From assembly GCF_000004075.3 (NCBI RefSeq), contig NC_026655.2:4712001-4776000 (forward strand): a stretch of DNA of 64,000 nucleotides. Direction: 5' to 3'. The translations under genes and the position numbers were made by a program. Source of the DNA: Cucumis sativus. Lineage: Eukaryota; Streptophyta; Magnoliopsida; Cucurbitales; Cucurbitaceae. The notes below the pieces were generated by a model. That model was not told the origin of the DNA, made no database searches, and saw only the letters and a list, made by a program, of their open reading frames with translations. The stretch's first letter is position 1. Each line of letters starts with the position of its first letter. Positions 29,698 through 39,870 of the stretch are shown one piece after another.

Positions 29698-31497
29698 ATG
29701 CCTCTTTGTTTTCATCTCGCTCGTCCATTATTTCTTATTTCAAAATCCACCGATTTACAAAAATCAATAGCTTTGAGAATTTCTCGCAAATCTTTCGTTT
29801 CGAAATCGGAGAACTCATCGGTGAAACTAGAAGATTTCTATGTCAGTTTCTTGCAACGGTGTGTTCTAACCTCCGATTCCCGCCATGGATCCGCAATTCA
29901 TGCGAAGTTCCTCAAAGGGTTTCTTCCATTTTCTCTTTTCTTTCACAACCATGTACTTAACTTTTATGTCAAATGTGGACGTCTATCATATGGCCTGCAA
30001 CTGTTCGACGAAATGCCTGAGAGAAACGTTGTGTCCTGGTCTGCGATCATTGCTGGGTTCGTCCAACATGGCCGACCCAACGAAGCCCTCTCTCTATTTG
30101 GGCGTATGCATTGCGATGGCACGATAATGCCAAACGAGTTCACTCTTGTAAGTGCTCTCCATGCTTGTTCTTTAACTCAGAGGCTGATATGTTCATACCA
30201 AATTTATGCATTTATTGTTCGCTTAGGGTATGGGTCGAATGTTTTTCTCATGAATGCGTTCTTAACTGCTCTAATTAGGCATGAGAAATTGCTAGAGGCT
30301 TTAGAAGTTTTCGAGAGTTGTTTATCCAAAGATACTGTGTCTTGGAATGCAATGATGGCTGGTTATTTGCAATTAGCATATTTTGAACTGCCGAAGTTTT
30401 GGCGACGGATGAATCTCGAGAGCGTTAAGCCTGATAATTTTACATTTGCTAGCATCTTAACTGGATTGGCTGCTCTATCTGAGTTTAGGCTGGGGTTGCA
30501 AGTTCATGGTCAGCTTGTGAAAAGTGGCTATGGCAATGACATTTGTGTAGGGAATTCCTTGTGTGATATGTACGTCAAGAATCAGAAGTTGTTAGATGGT
30601 TTTAAAGCTTTTGATGAAATGTCTTCAAGTGATGTATGCTCTTGGACCCAAATGGCTGCAGGGTGTCTCCAGTGTGGGGAACCAATGAAAGCTCTTGAGG
30701 TCATTTATGAGATGAAAAATGTCGGCGTGAGGTTAAATAAGTTCACCCTTGCAACTGCCTTGAATAGTTGTGCCAATTTGGCCTCCATTGAAGAAGGAAA
30801 GAAATTCCATGGATTGAGAATTAAACTTGGAACCGATGTTGATGTTTGTGTTGATAACGCTCTACTTGATATGTATGCAAAATGTGGATGTATGACCAGT
30901 GCAAATGTCGTATTTCGTTCGATGGATGAACGATCTGTCGTCTCGTGGACTACTATGATTATGGGATTTGCACATAATGGTCAAACAAAAGAAGCCCTTC
31001 AAATCTTTGATGAAATGAGAAAAGGGGAAGCTGAACCTAACCACATCACTTTTATTTGTGTTCTCAATGCTTGTAGCCAAGGAGGTTTCATTGATGAAGC
31101 ATGGAAATACTTCTCTTCCATGAGTGCCGACCATGGGATTGCACCTTCAGAAGATCACTATGTGTGTATGGTGAATCTATTAGGCCGAGCTGGGTGTATA
31201 AAAGAAGCCGAGGATTTGATCCTACAAATGCCATTTCAACCTGGTTCATTGGTCTGGCAAACGTTGCTGGGTGCTTGCTTGGTTCATGGTGACATAGAGA
31301 CAGGAAAACGAGCAGCCGAGCACGCGTTGAATTTGGATCGAAACGATCCATCGACTTACATCTTGTTATCAAACATGTTTGCTGGTGGTGATAACTGGGA
31401 CAGTGTTGGAATTTTGAGAGAACTAATGGAAACTAGAGATGTAAAGAAAGTACCTGGATCAAGTTGGATGTCAAACATGAGAAGAACTATTGATTGA
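29698..31497 (+). CDS. PLS-class pentatricopeptide repeat protein, E subgroup (intronless)
   Basis: A single frame of 599 residues with no intron, as is usual for this family. Repeats run from about residue 75 to 500 in the P-L-S pattern, with landmarks such as RNVVSWSAIIAGFVQHGRPN, DTVSWNAMMAGYLQ, DVCSWTQMAAGCLQ, DMYAKCGCMTSANVVF and SVVSWTTMIMGFAHNGQTKE. The E motif follows (SLVWQTLLGACLVHGDIE to ILRELMETRDVKKVPGSSW), and the protein stops ten residues later, so there is no E+ or DYW domain. E-class PPR proteins bind organellar RNA and usually guide C-to-U editing, with a DYW deaminase supplied in trans. The N-terminus (MPLCFHLARPLFLISKSTDL) is basic and hydroxyl-rich with no acids at first, suiting import into mitochondria or plastids. 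The RNA target cannot be read without careful repeat alignment. Confidence 0.9.
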   Translation: MPLCFHLARPLFLISKSTDLQKSIALRISRKSFVSKSENSSVKLEDFYVSFLQRCVLTSDSRHGSAIHAKFLKGFLPFSLFFHNHVLNFYVKCGRLSYGLQLFDEMPERNVVSWSAIIAGFVQHGRPNEALSLFGRMHCDGTIMPNEFTLVSALHACSLTQRLICSYQIYAFIVRLGYGSNVFLMNAFLTALIRHEKLLEALEVFESCLSKDTVSWNAMMAGYLQLAYFELPKFWRRMNLESVKPDNFTFASILTGLAALSEFRLGLQVHGQLVKSGYGNDICVGNSLCDMYVKNQKLLDGFKAFDEMSSSDVCSWTQMAAGCLQCGEPMKALEVIYEMKNVGVRLNKFTLATALNSCANLASIEEGKKFHGLRIKLGTDVDVCVDNALLDMYAKCGCMTSANVVFRSMDERSVVSWTTMIMGFAHNGQTKEALQIFDEMRKGEAEPNHITFICVLNACSQGGFIDEAWKYFSSMSADHGIAPSEDHYVCMVNLLGRAGCIKEAEDLILQMPFQPGSLVWQTLLGACLVHGDIETGKRAAEHALNLDRNDPSTYILLSNMFAGGDNWDSVGILRELMETRDVKKVPGSSWMSNMRRTID

Positions 31498-32966
31498 TTT
31501 GTTCATCTGCTTTTAAAGATTTTTTTTATTAAATAAATAGTTTGATGTATGAGATCTCTTTCTCCTATTTTTATCTGTGTATCTTTTAGGAAAGTTATGT
31601 TAATGGGAGACCTTTTTTCCTATGAGCATCCCTTAGGATGAAATAGATTTTAATTAGACATGAAATGTGGTGGTCTGAATTTTTTTATCATCTAACGTTG
31701 ATTTGGTAGTCATTCATTTTTTAAGAGGAGGTTAGAGAAATAATTATGTTCATTTTTTATGGGCAGTGAACAAATAAAACGAAAGTATAAGAATGAAAAT
31801 GATAAAATTTATTTTTTCGTCGGACCAAATAATAAAATTATATATTAATTGGTAACATTTTCTTATAAGATGACATTACTTTTTCTATATTTTTTTTCTC
31901 TTCGAAGGTTGCTTAGATTCTTATTTTCTATATTTTCTATATTTTTTCTTTTAAGATGTGGTTCCCTTCCAACTAAGTTGTTTAGAACATGAGATTTAGT
32001 TTACTTTCCTTTACCAACATGCTTTATCTTTCAGTAAAGTCATGCTAGTGGGTGGGTGGTTATTTTTTATGAATTATAGCTTGTAGGATGGTATGTTAAT
32101 TAGATGTAGCATGTGGGATGAGGTGGACACATCAAACTGAGGGGGGAATTCCTTTTTCCTCCAAAGTTTAATTTCATATAAAATATTGATATCTCTTGGG
32201 AGATTAAAGGTTGGATTCTGATCGACAAAAAACCTAAAGTGAACGAGAGAGGGAGATATAACAAAAGAAAGCAGAGAATAAAAGTATGAAAGGTGTACAT
32301 GTACAACATTTTTGTGTTGGCAATTGCATTCATACATGATGTTACAGAAATAATATATATATATATTCGTTTGTAGGAGTATATCACAATTTCTTAATGA
32401 AGGAAAGATAAATATATATATAATTTTATTATTATCAACATTATTATTTTGAGTTGGTAATGTTTTTATTGTCAGTACATAAGATAGCTCTATAACAATT
32501 ATGTGAATGGTAAGGCCATAGAGTAAATTATTGGATGTTAAATTATTTTCCTTTTATCATTATTTGGTTTAAGTTTTTAATATTCCAAATGTCCTATCCT
32601 GCTTTTAGACCGTTGTGTTGGCTTCAAGTTTATCAGTAGATGCAATATGGTCGAAGTTCTTGTGTCTAAGGTGGTTTCTAAAGGACTTTCTAGTATGATA
32701 TCTCAGGTTTGTTATTGTGAAATTTGCGTGCTTAAAGGTTGTTAATCTATTACCTGACTAAGAATTTTATTGAACTATCATTTTTCATCCATGAGGCTCC
32801 AACTTATGCGCAAGTATTGGAAAATTTCCTTTTGTCCATGTTGAATATTGGAATGATGTTTTGCTTACTCTAAAGAAACGTTGGATGAGCAAACTTCTTC
32901 TTTTCTCTTTCTCTTTATTTTATTTTATGTGATTTGAGTCTTCAATTTTCTTCTAACATGATCCTT

Positions 32967-32989
32967 TATATATATATATATATATATAT
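32967..32989. repeat. (TA)n microsatellite
   Basis: About eleven TA units in a row. Confidence 0.9.
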
Positions 32990-33659
32990 GAGTTTTTTAA
33001 AAGATAAACTATTTCCACTCCAAGTAAGAATTCATTTGATTTTACTATAAAATATAAATATTTTGTCATTTTTTTATTCTATGAAATACAAATATTTTGT
33101 ACGAAATTATATATATTTATATATAGAAAGGTAGAAATTCCTTAAAATTTTGTACAAGATACAATATAAGTAAATACTTTACTTAGATACAAAGTTTAAG
33201 TGTTATTTTTTAGGAGAAAAATTAGTATGCTATTATTACAATATCTCACTTTCAAACGAGAGAGTAAATTCAAACTTATGATAGATAAAGAAAGATATCG
33301 ATACTTAGTTTTTGATGATGTATATTATAGGATCGAAGAATTGAATCTTTACCTATAACAAAATATTATTATCAAATTACTTTCACATCTTTTAACACTT
33401 TTTATTTTCAAACCCAAAATATAATCCCAAAAATTATAATATAAATCTCGAAAATAATTTATCAAGAAAAATAAACGTTAAAGGTGAGAATTAAAAAAAA
33501 TTGTCATATTGTGTTTTAAACCAGGTGAATAATATCATTAATTAAAAATTAAGATATGAAGCCATGTGTTTAACATGTATATAAAATTTAAAAAATATTA
33601 CCCTATTTTCATCTAATTTTTTAAAAATATTTTTCTTTCAAATTGTCCATTAATATATT

Positions 33660-33925
33660 TTTATATATTAATTTAAAGAAAATAATTAAAAAAATATCTA
33701 CAAATATAACAAAACTTTATTGTATTTATATAAACAACTATAAATAATTAATGATAAATGATAGTATATCAACGTCATGTTTTGCTTTCTTTAGCTATCT
33801 TCGTAAAATAAAAAAAAAAATCTATAAATACAATGAAACTTTAGAATATATCAACTTATATCGGTTATATTTCTATATATGTCTATTAATATCACTTGAA
33901 ATCATTGAGTCTATCAATGTCTTTC
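33660..33925. repeat. MITE-like element, degenerate copy
   Basis: Contains 'tatctacaaatataacaaaa', 'tgataaatgatagtatatca' and 'gtctatcaatgtctttcg', similar in plan to the intact element directly downstream but without clear inverted ends. Confidence 0.35.
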
Positions 33926-33993
33926 GTATAACAGCTCGTTGAATGAAGTCGTGGACTTTACTAGTCTATTTTTTGTCAATAATTTTGGAAGAA

Positions 33994-34152
33994 TTTTAAA
34001 AAATAGCAAATTTTATAAAATATTTACAACTTATAGCTAATTTTATTATCGATAGTCATTGATATGCTACAGTGATAGAAGACTATCATTGATAGAATTT
34101 TAAAAAAATTTATAGTTCGTAAATATTTTGTAAAACTTGCTATTTTAAAAAA
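33994..34152. mobile_element. MITE with 34-base terminal inverted repeats (best copy)
   Basis: The left end (33994-34027, with 'aaatagcaaattttataaaa') and the right end (34119-34152, with 'ttgtaaaacttgctatttt') are inverted copies with only a few mismatches over 34 bases. The 91-base centre has palindromic text ('gatagtcattgatatgc', 'gaagactatcattgatag'). The element encodes nothing, so it is non-autonomous. I infer from memory that it belongs to a family abundant in cucurbits. Confidence 0.7.
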
Positions 34153-34454
34153 TTTATTATTGTTTTTATCTTATCCTATTTTTCGGATTATTTTTTAAAA
34201 TAACATTATTAAAAAAAGTTGTAATTTAATATGGAATTTCCTCGGCAGGAAGAAAAAGAAATTTGTAAAAAGGAAAATAGAATCTGCTAATCTCCTCCTC
34301 TGGTCTTCCTCGCTTCCTTCTCCGCATCACTCGCGCTCGAAATTTCATACCACTTTTCTCCATCTCTCCTTCATTCTTCTCCCCCATCGTAAGACCTTGA
34401 GGAAAAATAAAATAAAAATCTTGGTTCAATCCTCCGGTTTTACTTCTTATCGGA

Positions 34455-35591
34455 ATGTCTTCGTCCGGTGGCAACTCTGGCGACGGAGCTGGCGGTGGCG
34501 TCGCCTCCCATCCCCCTCAGCTCTACTTCTGCTATACCTGCAATCGTACGGTAACAATTACTCCCTCGTCATCCTCCGATCTTTTATGCCCCAACTGCAA
34601 CGATAGCTTCGTTGAAGAAATGGAAAGTCCAAACCCTAACCCTAGCCCTGTTTCCAATCCTTTCCTCTCCTTCACATCCGAGGCATTTCCACCTTTCAGC
34701 ACCGGTGGCGGTGGAAATGGCGGTTTCCCTATCATATTCTCTACGACATCTTCATCTGGTGGCATTGGCGGTGGGGGTTCTATGATGAATGATCTATCAG
34801 CGCTATTGGGAGGTGGTTCTCTTCGATCGTCGTCGTCGTTACAAAACCCTGACGGTTTTAATCCCTTGCTTTTTCTCCAGAACTATCTTCAAAGCGCTAA
34901 TGTTCAATTGGTAATCCAAAACGCTTCGGGAGAGGCGTTTCATCCCCCTTCCAATTTCAATCTTGGTGACTACTTCTTTGGCCCCGGCCTTGAGCAGTTG
35001 ATTCAACAGCTTGCTGAAAACGATCCGAACCGTTATGGAACCCCTCCCGCTTCAAAGTCGGCCATTGAAGGACTTCCAGATATCAAGATTACGGAGGAAT
35101 TGTTGGCTACGGATTCTTCACAGTGCGCTGTGTGTAAGGATACGTTTGAGCTTGACGAGGTGGCAAAACTGATGCCTTGCAAACACATATATCATGCAGA
35201 TTGTATAATTCCTTGGTTGGAATTGCATAATTCTTGTCCAGTATGTCGATATGAATTGCCCACAGATGATCCCGATTACGAGCAAAGAACTCGTGGGTCT
35301 TCAGCTCCTAATCGGAGTCAAAGCGAAAGTCAACCCTTTGGGGATTCTTCCACTGGTGGGGAAAATGTTGTCGGAAGCGATCCTAATTCTGACGAGAACT
35401 CGCAGACTCAACAAATGGGAGAGCGGAGGGTTAGGAGGATAGCTTTTCCTTGGCCCTTCAGAGGATTTGGTTCAGCTGCTGAGACTAGTAATAGTGGAGG
35501 TGGCAACAACAGTGGAAATAACGACGAACCTAGCTCCAGAAATAGGGGAAGCCAGGGTTCTTCCGAGCCAATGCAGGAAGATCTCGATTGA
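34455..35591 (+). CDS. RING1: RING1-type E3 ubiquitin-protein ligase (intronless)
   Basis: A single-exon frame of 378 residues. The N-terminal zinc ribbon has Cys26-x2-Cys29 and Cys45-x2-Cys48 (FCYTCNRTVTI ... LLCPNCNDSFVEE), typical of plant RING1/RHC-type ligases. The RING-H2 finger has Cys224, Cys227, Cys242, His244, His247, Cys250, Cys261 and Cys264 (C-x2-C-x14-C-x-H-x2-H-x2-C-x10-C-x2-C), with IPWLELHNSCPVCRYELPTD. The rest is Gly/Ser-rich and probably disordered. Family members are ubiquitin ligases, several tied to cell-death or stress responses; a target cannot be inferred. The ATG follows a pyrimidine-rich leader and opens with a Ser/Gly run. The plus strand stays T-rich for some 3 kb after the stop, as transcribed intron sequence does, so the 3' untranslated region may be spliced. 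Confidence 0.93.
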   Translation: MSSSGGNSGDGAGGGVASHPPQLYFCYTCNRTVTITPSSSSDLLCPNCNDSFVEEMESPNPNPSPVSNPFLSFTSEAFPPFSTGGGGNGGFPIIFSTTSSSGGIGGGGSMMNDLSALLGGGSLRSSSSLQNPDGFNPLLFLQNYLQSANVQLVIQNASGEAFHPPSNFNLGDYFFGPGLEQLIQQLAENDPNRYGTPPASKSAIEGLPDIKITEELLATDSSQCAVCKDTFELDEVAKLMPCKHIYHADCIIPWLELHNSCPVCRYELPTDDPDYEQRTRGSSAPNRSQSESQPFGDSSTGGENVVGSDPNSDENSQTQQMGERRVRRIAFPWPFRGFGSAAETSNSGGGNNSGNNDEPSSRNRGSQGSSEPMQEDLD

Positions 35592-37995
35592 TGATTACTG
35601 GTATTACATCTAAAATTATTTCCTTCCCTTCTGAAATGTTATCATATCTAGTCTGTACAAACGTTTAAGCTTTACAAAAGTAATATAACCAATTAATTTA
35701 TGTTCTATGGATGGAATGGAAAATATACCAAACAAATATAGTTATTCACATCTTTGGTGAGATAGAGGGCTTGGGGTTTAGACTTGAAATCCCCAGCTAT
35801 TCCTCTACACAAGCTTCATTCTTTTCTGTATTTAATTGTCTATATATGAAGGTAAGTAATTCTACTTAATGCAATTTCATCTGAACTATACTCGCATCAA
35901 AACCAGTATTGATTTTAGAACTACCATCAGATTTTTTTCTTCTATTGTAAATTATTAGTCTATTTGTGTTTATAAATACTAATAGAGGCACTAACGCGTG
36001 ACTTGATTTAACATATTGACATGGGTTCACAGGAGTTCGGTGCTATTTAAACATATTTGATATGTGTATTATACTTGTATTGTGGTATTAGTACTTAATT
36101 ATGATAAGAACCAATAATTAGCGCGTAATGTGGCTGCCCCTGTGATAGTGTTTCATTCCTCGTGATATTTGTTAAATAGAAACATCACTAGGAGCTACAC
36201 AGCCTACTTTTCTGAATAAATCGTTCCTTTTGATTGTTGGTAATCACAAAACACTCACCCCCTGAATTGATATTGTCTCTGTTATTTCTCTTTACCAAAC
36301 TTGATTATTAGTAACTTGTCAAGTCATGCATGTTTAGAATTGCTTGCCATGTCATTGTCATTTATATAACACACCACCTTAAATGTTTACTATTCACTTG
36401 GAAAAATGTTCCTGGACTTATTTAGAACCAAGTCTTAGTCCCAACTGTTATTAGTAGGGCTCTGATTATTTATTTGGGATGGATTAGCATGATATGTGCA
36501 ATCCAATACTCCAACTTGCTCTTGTCAAATTATTTCTTGTATTCATCTTTTTTCTTTTTGCTGGCTCATTGTTCTTGCTTTCTAGAAATTGAAACGATTT
36601 GATGCTGATTATTTTGTAGTGCCCCTTTCTAAATTTAATTAAGTACAACAACACAGTGTTAGTTTGTCCTGTGTTTGATTTCTGTCAGTCTTTAAGATAA
36701 GACAGGTTTGTTTTAGTGTCTTAAACATCTATCTTCAATCTCTACTGTTGTCAGTAAGGGCCTTTACTCTGCTACATATTGCTGAATGCTCAATTGGGTA
36801 GTTCTGTGCATCAAGTATTTGCTGAACTAGCAGTTTCCTTTATCCCCTAGCTCATTTTGGTAGTATGAGCGCACTAAAGATTTCAAACTAGCAATCTTCT
36901 CTCCATTCCCTCCCTTGGAATCTTCCCTCGGTCTTCTTAGGTTTTAAGGAGCCTTTCCTTTCCCAAATCACAAATTATTAGTGAACAAGGAAAAATACAC
37001 TTTCTTTCTTTCCTTTGTCATCTGTGTAGAGCTCGAAGATTTTAACCATTTCTTGATTTTCTGTCTTTTTGAATGGCACTACGAAATGAGAGTCATCCAC
37101 AAAATCATCATGTCCATGCCTTGGTAATATTTATATGTGATAGTTTTGAAGAATGAAATCAGATACAGTAAGAGGGCACTTCAAATGAATTTAGAGTTGT
37201 ATTAGATATGGACCTCTTGGTATTTGTATCTCAATCCTTTATTGACTATTTTGCTATAATTTCATTATGAATTTTTGCTATGGAGAGAGCTAACAAAATC
37301 TTTTTTGCAACTTATAGTTATGAGCTTGGTTAAAGTTTATCTCATTATCATATGCGTTCGAAAAATAATTTATAATGTTTTATGAATCCGGAACTCGTTT
37401 TCCTCCTGCTTACACATTTCCCTACCTGAAAACTTCAAAAAAGGTTCATGCTTAAGTTGCCTGTAGTATGTGAACTATGGAAAATAGCAACCAACCCTTT
37501 TTCCTTTTAAACTCATTTAGAGATAGGGTCCTGCCGCAGGTTGCTCACACATTTTTCCCTACCTGAAAACTTCAAAAAACTCATTTTGGAATAGCAACCA
37601 AACTTCCCCGGTAGGCTGGAGTTCAAATTCTCTATAAATCACTTCAAAATTACCTCTTGGGTCCTGCTGCAGCTGAATATTTGTTCTCGAACTTTTTTAG
37701 GAAATAACAATTTCAATTTGTAGCCTGTTTTTTCTTACGCGCATTCATCAGGTGAGAAATTTCACCGGTTTAATGCCATCCTCAGATTCTTGTTATGATT
37801 TGTATCCGATCTGTTCACAGGCATGTTACCTGTAGTGCTGCTAATAATGCATCTCATGTTCTTAATCGTTCACATAGAAAATATGATTGCTTCTCTTCTT
37901 TATTTATCACTGTACTGAAATCTGGTTGGAGTATGTGCTTTATTCTTTGAACTGTTTGTCAGTCAATGAACGTGTTCAATTGAATTTCTGAACAG

Positions 37996-38139
37996 AACGG
38001 TCCCCCCACCCCAGCTTCCTCTATTCCTTGGTTAGATTTTGATATTGCTGGCATGAGGAACCTCAAGAACTCGATAACCTCCTCGAGAAATTTGTGCATA
38101 ATCACTTTTGCACAAGTCCGAACTGCCAAATATTATAAG
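37996..38139 (+). other. Exon-like open island, 48 codons, unknown transcript
   Basis: The island is bounded by an acceptor (TTCTGAACAG) and a donor (AAG|GTTAAC) and is 144 bases long. One frame stays open throughout (it includes PASSIPWLDFDIAGMRNL and TFAQVRTAKYYK). Base composition is richer in C than the flanks. I recognise no domain. It could be a 3' untranslated exon of RING1. Confidence 0.25.
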
Positions 38140-38673
38140 GTTAACTTAAATGGTAGTTTTGGTCTTGATGTTTGACTTATTTAGATTGGGAGGTTCTAGA
38201 TTTTAAGGAAAATATAAATTGTTTGTCTGATGATAACCGTGATTTAATAACTTCTTTACAACTAAATCTCTTTCCCTTTTATTCTTTGGCAGGTGTTGCA
38301 AGTGATTTGAATCTGGAATCATTACTGAATATAGAAAAACATCCTTATATGTTAATTATTAGAGCTTTTTTTTTCCATTTATGAAATTTGACTATAATAA
38401 TCCATAGGTAAAGATCCTATTTCCATTTTAGAGTTCAGAATTCTTTGTAGATTAAGAAAGTTATGTGCATTACTTTGTTTGCAAAGGTCTGTAATACTTT
38501 TGCTTCTCTGGGAACCATTTCATATATTGAAATATTGTCTGCTTCACATGTGACTTTTCTGCACTTCCCTTTGTTGGTTTGTTCACATTCAAAAGTTATT
38601 TCATACTGTTCATTTATTTATCAATCAACTCATCTCTCCCTTCCCACCTTGGGCAATATTACTGCCTTAATAG

Positions 38674-38760
38674 ATTGTTCGGGAGATCCTCGACGCATAC
38701 CGAGCTGGGGAATCTAATGTGGTTTTCATATTTGGGGCCGGCTGGACGAGGAAAATAACG
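38674..38760 (+). other. Exon-like open island, 29 codons, unknown transcript
   Basis: The island has a clean acceptor (CTTAATAG), a strong donor (ACG|GTAAGA) and a length of 87 bases with one open frame (REILDAYRAGESNVV, then IFGAGWTRKIT). Its GC content is clearly above the flanks. The family is unknown; it may be a spliced 3' untranslated exon or a relic of a lost coding gene. Confidence 0.3.
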
Positions 38761-39271
38761 GTAAGAAAACGTATTCTGAATTGTATTTAGTTGAGTTATG
38801 AGTTCACTCTGGATTTTGTGAATGGCTGATAAATTCACATTTGATATTGGCCACACGCTTTATTGTGCTTAGATTTGAGCATTGCCCCCTTGTCTTGTAA
38901 CAGTGACATCTCATCTAGCTCAATATATGGTCAATTTCCCTTTGTTATCAACAACAAAATTATTCTATGCCACATCACTTTCACAACTTTTTTTCTTTTT
39001 TAACAAGAAACTAAACTTTTTTACATTGATGGAAAAATGTCAAACGGTATAGAAAAAGTATATATATAAACACTAATAAATATTGGTAGATTCTTATCAA
39101 GTATCAATAGACTTGTATTATAAGTATCAATAGACTTGTATTAATTTGTATCCCTGATAGCATTCGTGTAAACTCTTATTAGTTTTCACTCTTATTAGTT
39201 TCTATTACTGAAGGGTTTCTATTAATTTCTTTCAATCCTGGACTTTAGTCAGTTTCTGTTTGTATAAACAC

Positions 39272-39390
39272 TTATTCTTTTTGTGATAGGTTAGTTTCTA
39301 TTGTTTATAGGCGTTAGCTTCTATCATTTTATTCTTTTTGTGATAGGTTAGTTTCTATCATTTATAGACGTTAGCTTCTATCATTTAGAG
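39272..39390. repeat. 57-base tandem duplication
   Basis: Two units share 'attctttttgtgataggtta' and 'gcgttagcttctatca' / 'acgttagcttctatca', with period 57. Confidence 0.85.
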
Positions 39391-39431
39391 ACGTTGGTAC
39401 ACTTTCATCAACGTAATTACAAGCTAGAAAT

Positions 39432-39578
39432 TTGACCCTTTTTTTTCATAAGTTTCCAAAATTTGATTTAAAAAATAAATAAAAATAAAATGAGCACTTT
39501 CAATATTGACCCTTTTTTTTTTTCATAAGTTTCCAAAATTTGATTTAAAAAATAAATAAAAATAAAATGAGCACTTTC
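39432..39578. repeat. 74-base tandem duplication
   Basis: Two units of 'ttgaccc', a T run, 'cataagtttccaaaatttga', an A-rich part and 'aaaatgagcactttc' are almost identical; only the T-run length differs. The duplication is recent. Confidence 0.9.
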
Positions 39579-39854
39579 TTTTTATTGATTGCACTAGGAT
39601 CCATAAAATGGGCACTTGATAATCGTTATAATTAGAAATAGGGTCACATGATGGAAGTTAATTATAGTAAATTATAGTAAGCAATTATTTTCATCAAGAA
39701 ATAAATTCAATTTAGAACGTCGAACTGCATGAGCAGGAAGGCTCGAATTCATAGAATAGATTGGATTTTTAGATTTTATATATGAAGGATATATCTAATA
39801 CGAAGCCTGATTTGTTGTTTTACTGAGATTAAGATACTACTTAGTATTATCACT

Positions 39855-39870
39855 CGTGTGTGTGTGTGTG
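39855..39870. repeat. (GT)n microsatellite
   Basis: Eight GT units followed by a short TA run. Confidence 0.85.

Larger units (their letters stand above)
31498..34454. other. Intergenic region between PPR and RING1-type genes
   Basis: The AT-rich stretch contains (AT)n runs near 32353 and 32967-32989, two MITE-like copies (about 33660-33925 and 33994-34152), and two similar blocks near 31580-31680 and 32030-32130 that look like an old duplication. The last 200 bases are pyrimidine-rich and probably form the RING1 promoter and leader. No coding sequence is supported. Confidence 0.5.
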
